Shown here in pieces: positions 25,874-35,623 of a stretch of 64,000 nucleotides of DNA. The DNA lies in the NCBI RefSeq assembly GCF_003993795.1, contig NZ_RWKV01000008.1, positions 1,054,001 to 1,118,000 on the forward strand, given 5' to 3'. The notes under the pieces were generated by a model. It was not told the origin of the DNA, searched no databases, and saw only the letters and a list, made by a program, of their open reading frames with translations. Numbering within the stretch: the stretch's first letter is position 1; each line of letters begins with the position of its first letter. The position numbers were made by a program, and so were the translations under genes. Origin of the DNA: Aquabacter cavernae. GTDB taxonomy: Bacteria; Pseudomonadota; Alphaproteobacteria; Rhizobiales; Xanthobacteraceae.

Positions 25874-26848
25874 TCAGCGTTCCTCCTCGCGCGGCAGTGC
25901 CAGCATGCCCGCGAGGCCGAGGGCAATGCCCGCGAGGCTGAACAGGACGCGGTGAAGGCCCACCTCGAAGCTCATGTCGGGGCTGCCCACATTGAAGTTC
26001 AGCGCCACGATGGTGAGGCAGAAGGTGTAGATTCCATAGCGCTTCGCCCCCACCAGCAGCATGCCCCAGAGGATCACCCCCAGAAGGGCCGCGTGGAGCG
26101 AGAGCGGGACGTCCACGGACAAGAGGACCATGGCCACGAGGGCACCGCCCAGTGTGCCGAAAGCCCGCTGCCCCATGCGCCGCATGGTCTCCGCCCGGCT
26201 GGGTTTCATGACCCGCAGTGCCGTGGTGAGCAGCCAGCCCGAATGGGACATGGGAATGAGGCTGCAGATGACCGCGCCGACCGCCCCGAGCCCCATCATC
26301 ACGCCGTCGAACCGCTCGGCCCGCCGCATGTGGCGCCACGGCCGGGTGAGATCATCCCACAAGGTCAGCCGCCCCGTGTCGCCCACCGGCTGGAGTGCGC
26401 CCACAAGCAGGCTCTGCCAGAGCGCCCCGGCCCCGAGCGCGAGGCCATAGGTCCAGGGGTTCAGCATTCCGGGCAAGGGCGAGGTGGATAGCAGCATCAC
26501 GAGGGTCGCGAGCGCGACGGCCACTCTCAGGCTGCCGGGCACCAATTCGGTGCGCGCCTGCCATAGGGCGAACAGCACCGCCACCGGCAGCAGCGCCACG
26601 AGGTTGGTTCCGCACACTGCGCCGATGGTGGCCGACAGGCCGAACAGCACGGACGTGGCGATCAATTTCGGCCAGGCATCCACCTGGGACAGGACCGGAA
26701 AGCAGACGCAGAGCAGATAGGCGCCGAAAGAGGCGCTGAACCCGACCTCCGGCAGCCCGGCCCACAGGCAGAGGAAAGCAGGCACCGTGGCGCCCGCGCC
26801 CAGGATCGCGGACCGCCCAATGCGCGCGGAATCAAGCCTCTGCGCCAT
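25874..26848 (-). CDS. FUSC family membrane protein (short form)
   Basis: A 324-residue inner-membrane protein with two clusters of hydrophobic helices separated by a cytoplasmic linker (WDDLTRPWRHMRRAERFDG). The second cluster carries RMGQRAFGTLGGALVAMVLLS, the characteristic FUSC-domain motif of aromatic-acid efflux proteins (AaeB, fusaric acid resistance). Classical AaeB-type proteins are about 650 residues, so this is a half-length form. No membrane fusion partner is adjacent. ATG 26848 gives MAQRLDSARIGRSAILGAGATVP; an ATG at 26878 adds 10 basic residues. The substrate is unknown. Confidence 0.78.
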   Translation of the reverse strand: MAQRLDSARIGRSAILGAGATVPAFLCLWAGLPEVGFSASFGAYLLCVCFPVLSQVDAWPKLIATSVLFGLSATIGAVCGTNLVALLPVAVLFALWQARTELVPGSLRVAVALATLVMLLSTSPLPGMLNPWTYGLALGAGALWQSLLVGALQPVGDTGRLTLWDDLTRPWRHMRRAERFDGVMMGLGAVGAVICSLIPMSHSGWLLTTALRVMKPSRAETMRRMGQRAFGTLGGALVAMVLLSVDVPLSLHAALLGVILWGMLLVGAKRYGIYTFCLTIVALNFNVGSPDMSFEVGLHRVLFSLAGIALGLAGMLALPREEER

Positions 26849-27000
26849 TCTGCCCCCCCTTTGGCGCTTGGGCATCATGAAAAGCCCTGGGCATCATGAA
26901 AGGCCGATCGGACTCCGTGCAAGGGCGCGGGCGGACCATCGATGCCCGCGGCGCGCCCGCTCATCGGCCATACAAGCCCGTGCGGGCCTTCCCTGAACGA

Positions 27001-27035
27001 CAAGGCCCGCCGAATGCGTGATCCGGCGGGCCTTG
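27001..27035 (-). terminator. Terminator hairpin after the NitT/TauT-type ABC operon
   Basis: A perfect 12-bp stem (CAAGGCCCGCCG / CGGCGGGCCTTG) with an 11-base loop, 26 bases beyond the ATPase stop. The U-tract in the minus direction is weak (TCGTTC). Confidence 0.65.
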
Positions 27036-27061
27036 TGTTTAGCAATCGTGACGGACGAGCC

Positions 27062-28375
27062 TCAGTCCTTGTCTTCCAGGCTGAACTGGCGGGTCTTCTC
27101 GTCATAGACGAACACCTCGCCATAGCGGCCCCAATTGACCACGGCGCGCAGGCAATCCTCGGCGAAGTCCTCGGACATATGGTCTTCCAGCTCGTCCGCG
27201 AAGCGCGACCAGGGCGCCTTGTGGCCGGACCGCTCGTCGAGAACCTTGCGGATATGGCTCGCGAGCGGAATGTTGGCCAGCACATGCTTGGCGAACAGCT
27301 TCTTGCGCGGCTCCACGTCCAGGTTCACGAACTGGCGGCCCGCATCGGTGATGAGGATGTCGCCGCCCATCACGTCCGCGAAGCGCAGCATGGCCAGCGC
27401 CTCGGCCACGGGGAACAGTTCGTCGGCGGGCAGATGCAGGCTGTCCGCCAGCTCCGGCAGGTCGGCCTTGCCGTTATAGGGCGGGTCCGCCAGCTCCTCC
27501 AGGAGACCCGCGAGGATGTTGGTGGAGATGGGCGTGAGGTGGGTGGTGAGCGTGACCTCCGCATGATGCAGGGCATCGTGGTGGAGCGGCGCGCCGGGGC
27601 CCTCCCGGTTGGTCATGCGGGCATAGATCTCCTCCACCAGCTCGCGGAATTCCGGCGCCTGCCGGTCCCGCGGATGGGGCAGGTTGATGGGCATCTCGAA
27701 GCCCACCCGACCCGGATTGGAGGTGAAGATGAGGACGCGGTCGCACATCAGCACCGCTTCCTCGATGTTATGGGTGACGATGAGGATGGACTTGATGGGC
27801 AGCGCGCCCTCCATCCACAGGTCGATGATGTCGGTGCGCAGAGTCTCGGCGGTCAGCACGTCCAGGGCCGAGAAGGGCTCGTCCATGAGCATGAGCTTGG
27901 GGTGCACCACGAGGGCGCGGGCGAAACCCACGCGCTGGCGCATGCCGCCGGACAATTCCTTCGGATAGGCGGTCTCGAAGCCGCCCAGGCCGATGAGGTC
28001 GATGGCCTGCTCGGCGCGCTTGCGGCGCTCGGTGGCATCGACGCCCATGGCTTCCAGGCCGATCTCCACATTCTGGCGCACGGTGAGCCAGGGGAAGAGC
28101 GCGAAGGTCTGGAACACCATGGAGATGCCCTTCTCGGGCCCCTCCACCTTCTTGCCGTACCAGGTGACTTCGCCGCCGAAGGGCTCATTCAGGCCCGAAA
28201 TGATGCGCAGCAGCGATGACTTGCCGGAGCCCGAGCGGCCCAGCAGGCCGACGATCTCGCCTTCCTTCAGGGAGATGGAGACATCATCCAGCACCAGGAT
28301 GCGGTTGTTGTCGCCTTTGCGATAGGACTGCACGACATGGGAGACCTGCAGCATCGGAGTGGTGGTGTCGAGCAT
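27062..28375 (-). CDS. ABC transporter ATPase (NitT/TauT type) with C-terminal AAA-associated domain
   Basis: A 437-residue ATPase. Residues about 8-250 are the nucleotide-binding domain: Walker A GRSGSGKSS, Q-loop MVFQTFALFPWLTV, signature LSGGMRQRVGFARAL, Walker B LMLMDEPFSALD, and an H-loop His in VTHNIEEA. Residues about 280-437 are the extra AAA-associated regulatory domain of a subset of nitrate/sulfonate-type ATPases (ILAGLLEELADPPYNGKADLPELADSL). It starts 11 bases after the permease gene with GAGGAG in between. No substrate-binding protein is encoded here. Nitrate, taurine, bicarbonate or another small anion are all possible. Confidence 0.9.
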   Translation of the reverse strand: MLDTTTPMLQVSHVVQSYRKGDNNRILVLDDVSISLKEGEIVGLLGRSGSGKSSLLRIISGLNEPFGGEVTWYGKKVEGPEKGISMVFQTFALFPWLTVRQNVEIGLEAMGVDATERRKRAEQAIDLIGLGGFETAYPKELSGGMRQRVGFARALVVHPKLMLMDEPFSALDVLTAETLRTDIIDLWMEGALPIKSILIVTHNIEEAVLMCDRVLIFTSNPGRVGFEMPINLPHPRDRQAPEFRELVEEIYARMTNREGPGAPLHHDALHHAEVTLTTHLTPISTNILAGLLEELADPPYNGKADLPELADSLHLPADELFPVAEALAMLRFADVMGGDILITDAGRQFVNLDVEPRKKLFAKHVLANIPLASHIRKVLDERSGHKAPWSRFADELEDHMSEDFAEDCLRAVVNWGRYGEVFVYDEKTRQFSLEDKD

Positions 28376-28386
28376 GGAGCTTCTCC

Positions 28387-30129
28387 TCAGTCGAGGCGCA
28401 GGCGGCGGGCGGCGAACGAGAACATCGGGCGCCACAGGGTTCGGTTGAAGGCGATGACGTAGAGCGACATGACCGCGATGCCGAGCGTGATGCGCGGATA
28501 GTCGCCCGCCGTGGTGGCATCGGCGATATAGGCGCCAAGGCCGTCGGCCCGCAGCGTGGTGTCGCCCCAGCTGGCCACTTCCGCGACGATGGCCGCGTTC
28601 CAGGAGCCGCCCGAGGCGGTCAGCGCGCCGGTCACGTAATAGGGGAAGACGCCGGGCAGGATCACCTTGGTCCACCAGTGCCAGCCCCGGATATGGAAGG
28701 CGGACGCCGCCTCGCGCATGTCGGTGGGGAAGGCGCTGGCGCCCGCGATCACGTTGAACAGGATGTACCACTGGGTGCCCAGGATCATCAGCGGCGAGAG
28801 CCAGATGTTGGGGTCCAGCTTGAAGTGGACAATGCCCACCACCGCGAACGGGAAGATGATGTTGGCGGGGAAGGCCGCGAGGAACTGGGCGAACGGCTGC
28901 ACCGCCGTCGCCACCTTCGGGCGCAGGCCGATCCACACGCCGATGGGCACCCAGACCAGCGAGGCGAGGAAGATCAGTACCGCCACGCGGATCAGCGTGA
29001 GGAAGCCCATCCACAGGACGTGGAACACTTCCGGCAGCGCCACCTCGCTCGCGACGAAGCGCACGATCAACCAGATGGAATAGAGGCAGGCCGCGACAAT
29101 GAGGACCATCCAGATCCGGTCCATGGTGCGGCTGGACCATGCGGCGCCGACGCCCTTGGGAACCGGGACCGGCATGGAGAGCGGCATGCGGCCCAGCGCG
29201 CGCGCCACATAGCCGAGCGGGGAGAGGACGAGCTGGAAGAAGTGGGCCCGCTTTATGAGGTCGAGCACCCACGACTTGGGGGGCGGCCCGCCGGCGGACT
29301 GCTCGAAGCGGAACTTCTCCGCCCAGGCCACCAGCGGCCGGAACAGGAGCTGATCATAGATGAGGATGATGATCAGCATCGCGAACACCGACCACGCGAC
29401 GGCGGTCAGGTTCCGGGCGTCAATGGCGGTGGCCACGTAGGCGCCGATGCCCGGCAGGGTGATGGTGGTGGAGCCCACCGTGATGGCCTCGGAGGCCACC
29501 ACGAAGAACCAGCCGCCGGACATGGACATCATGGTGTTCCACACCAGGCCCGGCATGGAGAAGGGCACCTCCAGGCGCCAGAAGCGCTGCCAGCCGGTGA
29601 GGCGGAAGGAGGTGGAGACCTCCTCAAGGTCGCGCGGCAGGGTCTTCAGCGACTGGTAGAAGCTGAAGGTCATGTTCCAGGCCTGGGAGGTGAAGATGGC
29701 GAACACCGCCGCAAACTCCACGCCCAGCACCTGGCCCGGGAACAGGCCCATGAAGAACAGCACGGTGAAGGACAGGAAGCCCAGCACCGGCACCGACTGG
29801 AGGATATCCAGGATCGGGATCAGCACCATTTCAGCGCGTCGGCTCTTGGCCGCGATCGCGCCATAGATGAAAGTGAAGATCAGCGAGGCGACGATGGCCG
29901 CGAGCATGCGCAACGTGGTGCGCAGCGCATATTCGGGCAGCGATGTCGGATCGAGCGAAATGGGCACTTGCTCCATCTCGCTGATCGGTATCAACGCCTG
30001 GTCCGTCCCGTGGGTGAACATGGCCAGGAGACCGAATACCACCGCGAAGGCGAACAGGTCGAACGCGCTGAAGTAGCGGGGACGGACGGAGGCGGGGGCA
30101 TTCCTCGAACCGGCAGGCTGAAAGAGCAT
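28387..30129 (-). CDS. ABC transporter permease, two fused membrane domains (NitT/TauT type)
   Basis: A 580-residue permease made of two BPD_transp_1 domains in tandem (about residues 70-275 and 370-565), each with its own EAA-type loop: DLEEVSTSFRLTGWQRFWRLEVP in the first half and MREAASAFHIRGWHWWTKVILPG in the second. Most permeases of this family are single-domain and dimerise, so this one likely forms the whole channel with two copies of the downstream ATPase. A hydrophobic helix at about 20-45 precedes domain 1. It is the first gene of the two-gene operon and divergent from aat. Confidence 0.9.
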   Translation of the reverse strand: MLFQPAGSRNAPASVRPRYFSAFDLFAFAVVFGLLAMFTHGTDQALIPISEMEQVPISLDPTSLPEYALRTTLRMLAAIVASLIFTFIYGAIAAKSRRAEMVLIPILDILQSVPVLGFLSFTVLFFMGLFPGQVLGVEFAAVFAIFTSQAWNMTFSFYQSLKTLPRDLEEVSTSFRLTGWQRFWRLEVPFSMPGLVWNTMMSMSGGWFFVVASEAITVGSTTITLPGIGAYVATAIDARNLTAVAWSVFAMLIIILIYDQLLFRPLVAWAEKFRFEQSAGGPPPKSWVLDLIKRAHFFQLVLSPLGYVARALGRMPLSMPVPVPKGVGAAWSSRTMDRIWMVLIVAACLYSIWLIVRFVASEVALPEVFHVLWMGFLTLIRVAVLIFLASLVWVPIGVWIGLRPKVATAVQPFAQFLAAFPANIIFPFAVVGIVHFKLDPNIWLSPLMILGTQWYILFNVIAGASAFPTDMREAASAFHIRGWHWWTKVILPGVFPYYVTGALTASGGSWNAAIVAEVASWGDTTLRADGLGAYIADATTAGDYPRITLGIAVMSLYVIAFNRTLWRPMFSFAARRLRLD

Positions 30130-30319
30130 GTCAAATCCCGCGCAGGACAGGGCTGAAAGCGAAGATAAAGAGGTATCTTATGACTTCACAGGGGATTACA
30201 GCGCCTACATGACAAAAAGACTACGGTCTTTGCTCCACGATCCACCTCCTTCGTCGGGGGGCATGCGCCTTGCGTGCCGTCCTGCCGCCCTTCCCCCTGA
30301 TAGCTCAGAGCCTTGACGC

Positions 30320-31015
30320 ATGAGCCGCCATGACCAGATCGCCGAAATCACGCCCGATGTCCTGCTGAAGGCCTATGCCTGTGGCATTTTTCCCATGGCG
30401 GAAAGCGCCGAGGATCCGGGCCTCTATTGGATCGAGCCGGACCGGCGGGGAATCATTCCCCTCGACGGCTTCCATGTTCCCTCGCGCCTTGCCCGCACGG
30501 TGCGCGCGAACAGGTTCGAGATTCGCGTGGACAGCGATTTCGAGGGGGTCATCGAGGGCTGCGCCACGCCGCAGGAGGGCCGCGCCAAGACCTGGATCAA
30601 TGCCCGCATCCGCTCGCTCTACGGCCAGCTCTTCCAGCGGGGCCGATGCCATACGGTGGAGGCGTGGAGCGAAGGGCGCCTGGTGGGCGGCCTTTATGGC
30701 GTGCGCCTGGGCAGCGCCTTCTTCGGCGAGAGCATGTTCCACACCGAGCGCGATGCCTCGAAGGTAGCGCTGGTGCATCTGGTGGCGCGGCTGAAGGCGG
30801 GCGGATTCACGCTGCTGGACACCCAGTTCGTGACCAGCCACCTTTCGGGCTTCGGCGCCATGGAGGTGACGAAGCGGCACTATCAGCGCCTTCTGGAACA
30901 GGCGCTGCGCACGGAGGCAAATTTCTACTTCTGGCCGGCCGACTTGCCCGTGGATGGCGGGACCGCTTTGCAGTCCGTCAGCCAGACGTCGAAAATGGGA
31001 TGCTCCACCCCGTGA
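30320..31015 (+). CDS. aat: Leucyl/phenylalanyl-tRNA-protein transferase
   Basis: A 231-residue enzyme that adds Leu or Phe to proteins with N-terminal Arg or Lys, marking them for ClpS/Clp[57 protein letters not shown] (split), FFGESMFH and [16 protein letters not shown] are all family signatures. The final 30 codons overlap the 3-prime end of the convergent DUF2155 gene by 91 bp, an unusually long convergent overlap in which both C-termini look genuine. The 190 bases upstream are shared with the divergent ABC operon. Confidence 0.96.
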   Translation: MSRHDQIAEITPDVLLKAYACGIFPMAESAEDPGLYWIEPDRRGIIPLDGFHVPSRLARTVRANRFEIRVDSDFEGVIEGCATPQEGRAKTWINARIRSLYGQLFQRGRCHTVEAWSEGRLVGGLYGVRLGSAFFGESMFHTERDASKVALVHLVARLKAGGFTLLDTQFVTSHLSGFGAMEVTKRHYQRLLEQALRTEANFYFWPADLPVDGGTALQSVSQTSKMGCSTP

Positions 31016-31626
31016 AGCCCGGGGCTGGACGCGAACATCCAGCCCGTGAAGATGCGCTTGGCCTCGCCCTTCAGGGTGATCTCGTTCACTTCCGTGAAGC
31101 TGGTCGTGTTGGTCGGCTCGGTGGGCGGGCGCGTATAGCAGGCGCGCGGCGTCACCTGGAGCGCGCCGAACTGCACCGTTTCCCCGAGCCCCACCTCGAA
31201 CGAGGTGATGCGGCCCGTGATCTTGTCGAGGCCCGCATAGACGGCGGTGGGATTGGGGATCTTCTCGGTGGGCGGCTGCACCACCATGGCGTCCGTATCC
31301 GCGCCCGGTGCGCCGGCGGGCGATGCCGTTCCGGCGGCGGGGGGCGTCGCGGTGACGGGGCCGGGAAACTGGTCGCGGGCGCCGGGACGGGGGGCGCCGG
31401 GCGGCGGCTGCTGGCGGGCGGCGCCGGTGGGCGGCGGGGCGGGCTGCGTTCCGATTCCGGCGGGCGGCGCGGAGGGAGATCCCGAAGGCGGCGCCAGGGG
31501 TGCAGACTGGATCGGCGCATTATAGGGCACCTGATAGGTCTGCGGGGCCAAATACTGCGCCAGCGCGGGCGCCGCCGAGGCGGTCAGGAGCGCGACGATC
31601 AGCGGCGCGGAACGGGACATCGCCAT
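30925..31626 (-). CDS. DUF2155 domain exported protein
   Basis: A 233-residue exported protein. A signal peptide ([19 protein letters not shown]) is followed by about 110 residues of Pro/Gly/Ala-rich low complexity, and then the C-terminal DUF2155 domain (about 145-233) with [64 protein letters not shown] and a closing TDCK. Two cysteines could form a disulfide. ATGs at 31626 and 31620 fit the signal peptide; a longer form from 31725 is unlikely. In alphaproteobacteria this family is commonly next to aat and an NDUFA12-like gene, as here. Its function is unknown. Confidence 0.85.
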   Translation of the reverse strand: MAMSRSAPLIVALLTASAAPALAQYLAPQTYQVPYNAPIQSAPLAPPSGSPSAPPAGIGTQPAPPPTGAARQQPPPGAPRPGARDQFPGPVTATPPAAGTASPAGAPGADTDAMVVQPPTEKIPNPTAVYAGLDKITGRITSFEVGLGETVQFGALQVTPRACYTRPPTEPTNTTSFTEVNEITLKGEAKRIFTGWMFASSPGLHGVEHPIFDVWLTDCKAVPPSTGKSAGQK

Positions 31627-31741
31627 GAAGGAGGAGACCTGAGAGGGGCCGGACCGGGGAAGCGCCATCGCACTCCGGGGCCGAAGCAGCCCCGGAAGAG
31701 CGGTAGACACCCACTTTGCGGCCATGGAAGGGCGGGCCGGG

Positions 31742-32149
31742 CTATTCGCCGGGCGTCCACGCCTTGTAGTCGCCGGTCACGCGCGGACGGGCACGGCCCG
31801 CAAAAACGGAGCCCTTCGGGCGGTAAGCCTGCGGCGAGCCCGTGAAGTTGCGGCGATGCGGCTTCTGCCAGGGGCGCGGCGTGTAGGTTTCGGACGGCGG
31901 CGCCACATCGGTGCGGTGGTGCATCCACCCGTACCAGCCGGGCGGAATCGTGCTCGCCTCCGCATAGCCGCTATAGAGCACCCAGCGACGCTCGAAGCCC
32001 AGCGTGGGGTCGATTTCGCCGTTGCGGGTCCGGTAATAGCGGTTGCCGAACTCGTCTTCGCCCACCAGCTCGCCATAGCGGCGCGTCCAGAGCAGCGTGC
32101 CCGGCGTGGCCTTGTGCCACCAGGCGAAGATGTAACGCAGAAGCTCCAT
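31742..32149 (-). CDS. NADH:ubiquinone oxidoreductase accessory subunit, NDUFA12 (B17.2) family
   Basis: A 135-residue homologue of the mitochondrial complex I subunit B17.2/NDUFA12, one of the few supernumerary subunits found in alphaproteobacteria. Conserved blocks are LLWTRRYGELVGEDEFGNRYY, RRWVLYSGYAEASTIPPGWYGWMHHRTD and PHRRNFTGSPQAYRP. It should bind the peripheral arm of complex I and aid assembly or stability. ATG 32149 gives MELLRYIFAWWHKAT; an in-frame start 12 codons upstream is not conserved. DUF2155 lies downstream in the same direction. Confidence 0.93.
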   Translation of the reverse strand: MELLRYIFAWWHKATPGTLLWTRRYGELVGEDEFGNRYYRTRNGEIDPTLGFERRWVLYSGYAEASTIPPGWYGWMHHRTDVAPPSETYTPRPWQKPHRRNFTGSPQAYRPKGSVFAGRARPRVTGDYKAWTPGE

Positions 32150-32264
32150 CACGGAATTTGCCTCGATCGATCTCGCGCGGACCATGCCACCGCGCCCGCT
32201 TGGTGTCTACCATCCCGCTCCCGACGTACGCCCCGGACCGGGAAAGTGATGGGGAGAAGACGGG

Positions 32265-33332
32265 TTAAGGAGAGAACAGGGTCAGCACATAGACCATGAA
32301 CAGCACCATGTGCACCAGCCCGGTCAGGGCATTGGTGCGGCCGGTGCCGAAGCTGACAACGGACAGGACCAGCGCGAGCAGGAGCTGGACGCGATCCTCG
32401 GGATCGAGGCGCAGTTCCACCTGCTTGTCGATGAGGAAGCCGATGGCCACCATCACCGGCATGGTGAGGCCGATGGTCGCGAGCGCGGAGCCGAGCGCCG
32501 TGTTGAGCGCCCGCTGCAACTGGTTGCGCCGCGCCGCCTTCACGGCCGTGATGGTCTCCGGCAGCAGCAGCATGGCCACCACCACCGCGCCCACCACGGC
32601 GCTGGGGTCCACCAGATCCAGATGGGACAGAAGCCGCTCCGTGCCGCCAGCCACATGGCTGGACAGGGTGACGACGCCCACGAGGCTCAACAGCAGGAAC
32701 AGGCGGGAGACCACCGTTTCCCTGCGCCGGGGGCGGGCATGGACTTCCTCGTCCCACCCCATGAAATCGGAGCGGTGGCGCACCGTCTGCATGAACAGGA
32801 AGGAGCCGTAGAGCAGCACCACGCCGATCATGATGAAGACCACATCCACCTGCGTGGTGAGGCCCTGCAGCCCGGACCAGGTCTGGTCCGGCAGAATCAG
32901 CGCCAGCACGGAGATGGCGAGGATGACCGACAGATAGCCGGAAACGCCCTGCTGCTGGATGACCTGCTCGCGGTGCCGCAGCGCGCCCATGAGCAGGCAG
33001 ATGCCCACGACCCCGGTGAGCACGAACATCACCGTGGAGAGCACCGCCTCGCGGGCCAGGGTGGGATTGTTCTCGCCATGCAGCATGAGCGAGACGAGGA
33101 CCGACACCTCGATGAGCGTCACCGAGAAGGTGAGCACGAGCGTGCCATAGGGCTGGCCCACGCGGGCGGAGATCAGCTCCGCATGCTGCACGGCGGAGAA
33201 GGCGGTTCCCAGCAGCAGCACCGTTGAGGTGGCCGCCAGGAGATCCGAGCCCTCGATATGGGCGAAGAAGGAAACCGCGGCCAGAAGTCCGGCCGCGGCG
33301 GGAAACAGAAAGGCATAGAGCTTGATGGTCAC
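32265..33332 (-). CDS. chaA: Calcium:proton antiporter (ChaA/CaCA family)
   Basis: A 355-residue inner-membrane protein with about 11 helices in two related halves of the Na+/Ca2+ exchanger superfamily. Helix-loop segments such as LVLTFSVTLIEVSVLVSLML and VVAMLLLPETITAVKAARRNQLQRALNTALGSALATIGL carry the inverted-repeat motifs with acidic residues (Glu in TLIEVS and in LPETI) that bind the cation. ChaA exports Ca2+ or Na+/K+ in exchange for protons. An acidic and basic cytoplasmic linker (MGWDEEVHARPRRRET) divides the halves. The ureohydrolase gene lies just upstream in the same direction (19 bases). Confidence 0.88.
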   Translation of the reverse strand: MTIKLYAFLFPAAAGLLAAVSFFAHIEGSDLLAATSTVLLLGTAFSAVQHAELISARVGQPYGTLVLTFSVTLIEVSVLVSLMLHGENNPTLAREAVLSTVMFVLTGVVGICLLMGALRHREQVIQQQGVSGYLSVILAISVLALILPDQTWSGLQGLTTQVDVVFIMIGVVLLYGSFLFMQTVRHRSDFMGWDEEVHARPRRRETVVSRLFLLLSLVGVVTLSSHVAGGTERLLSHLDLVDPSAVVGAVVVAMLLLPETITAVKAARRNQLQRALNTALGSALATIGLTMPVMVAIGFLIDKQVELRLDPEDRVQLLLALVLSVVSFGTGRTNALTGLVHMVLFMVYVLTLFSP

Positions 33333-33351
33333 AGGCCCGCCTTTCGATGCG

Positions 33352-34332
33352 TCACGGCTTCAGCGAGAAGCCCTTGGCCTTGCGCTCGGCCAGCAGGCCG
33401 AGATAGCAGGCCGCGAGGCTCGCCCCGGCCAGCGCCGTGATCTCGGCGTGGTCGAAGGGCGGAGACACTTCCACCACGTCGAAGCCCTTGAGGTTCAGGC
33501 CGCCGAGGCGGCGCAGGCACGAGATGGCCTCGCGGGTGGTGAGGCCGCCGCACACAGGCGTCCCGGTTCCCGGCGCATAGGCGGGGTCCAGCGCGTCGAT
33601 GTCGAAGCTGACATAGACCGGCGCGTCGCCGACCCGGGCCGCGATATGCTCGGCCAGGGCCTTCGGGCCCATCTCGCCCGCATCGAAGCCGTGGACCACG
33701 TCGATGCCGAACGTCTGCGGCGCGTGGGTGCGGATGCCCACCTGCACGGAGCGGTCGGTGCGCAGCAGCCCGTCCTTCACCGCGCGGGTGATCATGGTGC
33801 CGTGGTCCACGCGGGTGCCGTCATCGTCCCAGGTGTCCTGGTGCGCGTCGAACTGGATGAGGGCCACCGGCTCGCCGATGCGGTCCACCAGCGCTTTCAG
33901 CACCGGATAGGTGAGGAAGTGGTCGCCACCCAGCGTCACCAGATGGGTGCCGCGCGCATAATGGGCCTTGGCCTGCGCCTCGATGGCGCCGGGAATGGAA
34001 TAAGGCAGGCCGTAATCGAACGCGCAGTCACCCGCATCCACCACTTCCATGGCCTCGAACGGGTCGATGCCGAAGGGATAGAAGGGGTCGCCGTCCATGA
34101 TCTCGGAGGCGGCGCGGATGGCGCGCGGTCCAAAGCGGGTGCCGGGACGGTTGGAGACGGTCACGTCCAGCGGAATGCCCCACACCGTGACCTCGGCATC
34201 GCTCTGCTTGGCATAGCGGCGGCGCAGGAAGGAGGTGGCACCGGAATAGTTCGGCTCGGTGGACTGGCCGAAACGGAAGGACGGGTCCAGAGCCCGGTCG
34301 ACAGGACGGGGGGACAGGGGATCGTCGCTCAT
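33352..34332 (-). CDS. speB: Ureohydrolase, probable agmatinase
   Basis: A 326-residue member of the arginase/agmatinase family. The binuclear Mn site is complete: GGDHFLTYP (His), DAHQDTW (Asp-His-Asp) and SFDIDALDPAYAPGTG (Asp-x-Asp). Agmatinase yields putrescine and urea; guanidinobutyrase or guanidinopropionase activity cannot be excluded. ATG 34332 (MSDDPLSPRP) has a purine stretch about 9 bases upstream, and nine earlier in-frame residues are unlikely. It is followed by chaA. No arginine decarboxylase is in the window. Confidence 0.85.
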   Translation of the reverse strand: MSDDPLSPRPVDRALDPSFRFGQSTEPNYSGATSFLRRRYAKQSDAEVTVWGIPLDVTVSNRPGTRFGPRAIRAASEIMDGDPFYPFGIDPFEAMEVVDAGDCAFDYGLPYSIPGAIEAQAKAHYARGTHLVTLGGDHFLTYPVLKALVDRIGEPVALIQFDAHQDTWDDDGTRVDHGTMITRAVKDGLLRTDRSVQVGIRTHAPQTFGIDVVHGFDAGEMGPKALAEHIAARVGDAPVYVSFDIDALDPAYAPGTGTPVCGGLTTREAISCLRRLGGLNLKGFDVVEVSPPFDHAEITALAGASLAACYLGLLAERKAKGFSLKP

Positions 34333-34458
34333 GAGGAAGCCCTCTTCTGCCCGTGGCACCGGGTAGCCGCGGCGCGGCGCGTCCGGTGCGCGGGCGCGGC
34401 GTTCCGATACCCTCCCCCGGCGCGAAAGGGCAAGAGGGAGCTCTCATCTACCGTCGCG

Positions 34459-35553
34459 TCAGATGGCGTATTCGCCCGTCCAATGGGCGCGCGGCGGCCG
34501 GCAGTCCACGGCCCCGCCCGCATCCGGATAGAAGCGCGCGCGATCGAACCGCACCGAGACCGGCGCGCCGTTCGGCACCTTTATGGTGGGCGTGATGGTG
34601 GCCTCCACCGTCCCTCCCCCCAGGTCCACGCCCAGAAGGCGCGTCGCGCCGTGGCGGCGGAAGCCCAGGACCGTGCCTTCGATGCCGGGCGTGCCCGGCA
34701 TGGACACCGTGATGTCGTGCGGCCGCACGAACAGGCGGCCCGGCCCGTCCGGCACCGGCCCCGAGGCGCTCGCCACCAGCGTGCCGTTAAGGCGCAGGTC
34801 GCCGCCCACCGCCTCCACGGTCAGGCGGCTCGATTCCCCCATGAAGCCGAACACATCGGCAGTGGCGGGGCGGTCATAGACATCGTCCGGCGTGCCCACC
34901 TGCTCGATGCGCCCCCGGCTCATGACCACCACCCGGTCGGCCAGTTCCAGCGCCTCTTCCTGGTCGTGGGTGACGAACAGGGTGGTGTGGCCGATCCGCT
35001 CGTGCAATTGCCGCAGCCAGGCGCGCAATTCCTTGCGCACCAGCGCGTCCAGCGCGCCGAACGGCTCGTCCAGCAGCAGCACCTTGGGCTCGATGGCCAG
35101 CGCGCGCGCCAGGGCCACACGCTGGCGCTGGCCGCCGGAAAGCTGGGCCGGAAACCGTCCGCCGAACCCTTCCAGCTGAATGAGGACGAGAAGCTCCTCC
35201 ACCCGGCGGCGGATCTCCGCCTCGGCCGGGCGGGTCGCGCGCGGGCGGGCGCGCAGGCCATAGGCAATATTGTCCGCCACTTTCATGTGGCGGAACAGGG
35301 CATAGTGCTGGAACACGAAGCCGATGCCGCGATGGCGCACGGGAACCGTGGCCGCATCGGTGCCCCCCATCAGCACCGTGCCGGAATCCAGCCCCTCCAG
35401 CCCCGCCACCGTGCGCAGCAGCGTGGTCTTGCCCGAGCCGGACGGCCCCAGTAGCGCCACCAACTCGCCGGAGCGCACATCGAGCGAGATGCCGTCGAGG
35501 GCCCGCTGGGGGCCGAACGACTTCACGGCGTCTCGAATGGCAACGGCGGTCAT
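34459..35553 (-). CDS. ABC transporter ATPase, CysA/sulfate-molybdate-spermidine type
   Basis: A 364-residue ATPase. The nucleotide-binding domain (1-235) has Walker [11 protein letters not shown]-loop [12 protein letters not shown], signature [15 protein letters not shown], Walker [13 protein letters not shown] and [19 protein letters not shown]. The C-terminal part holds a TOBE-type regulatory region ([13 protein letters not shown]). Sequence style, especially [11 protein letters not shown] and the [16 protein letters not shown] stretch, is closest to sulfate transporter ATPase CysA. No permease or binding-protein genes follow on either side, so it is either an orphan or works with a distant cysTWP set. 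Confidence 0.85.
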   Translation of the reverse strand: MTAVAIRDAVKSFGPQRALDGISLDVRSGELVALLGPSGSGKTTLLRTVAGLEGLDSGTVLMGGTDAATVPVRHRGIGFVFQHYALFRHMKVADNIAYGLRARPRATRPAEAEIRRRVEELLVLIQLEGFGGRFPAQLSGGQRQRVALARALAIEPKVLLLDEPFGALDALVRKELRAWLRQLHERIGHTTLFVTHDQEEALELADRVVVMSRGRIEQVGTPDDVYDRPATADVFGFMGESSRLTVEAVGGDLRLNGTLVASASGPVPDGPGRLFVRPHDITVSMPGTPGIEGTVLGFRRHGATRLLGVDLGGGTVEATITPTIKVPNGAPVSVRFDRARFYPDAGGAVDCRPPRAHWTGEYAI

Positions 35554-35623
35554 GCGGGAGGGTCCGTCGAAAGAAAGAACGTCGGGCCTTATGACACGCC
35601 CGGCCCGTTGGGGAAACGCCGGG

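Noticed and set aside
28376-29272. N-terminal extension of the ABC ATPase into the permease gene
   Set aside because: The Arg/Pro-rich extension is out of frame with the permease and lacks signal; ATG 28375 has a ribosome site.
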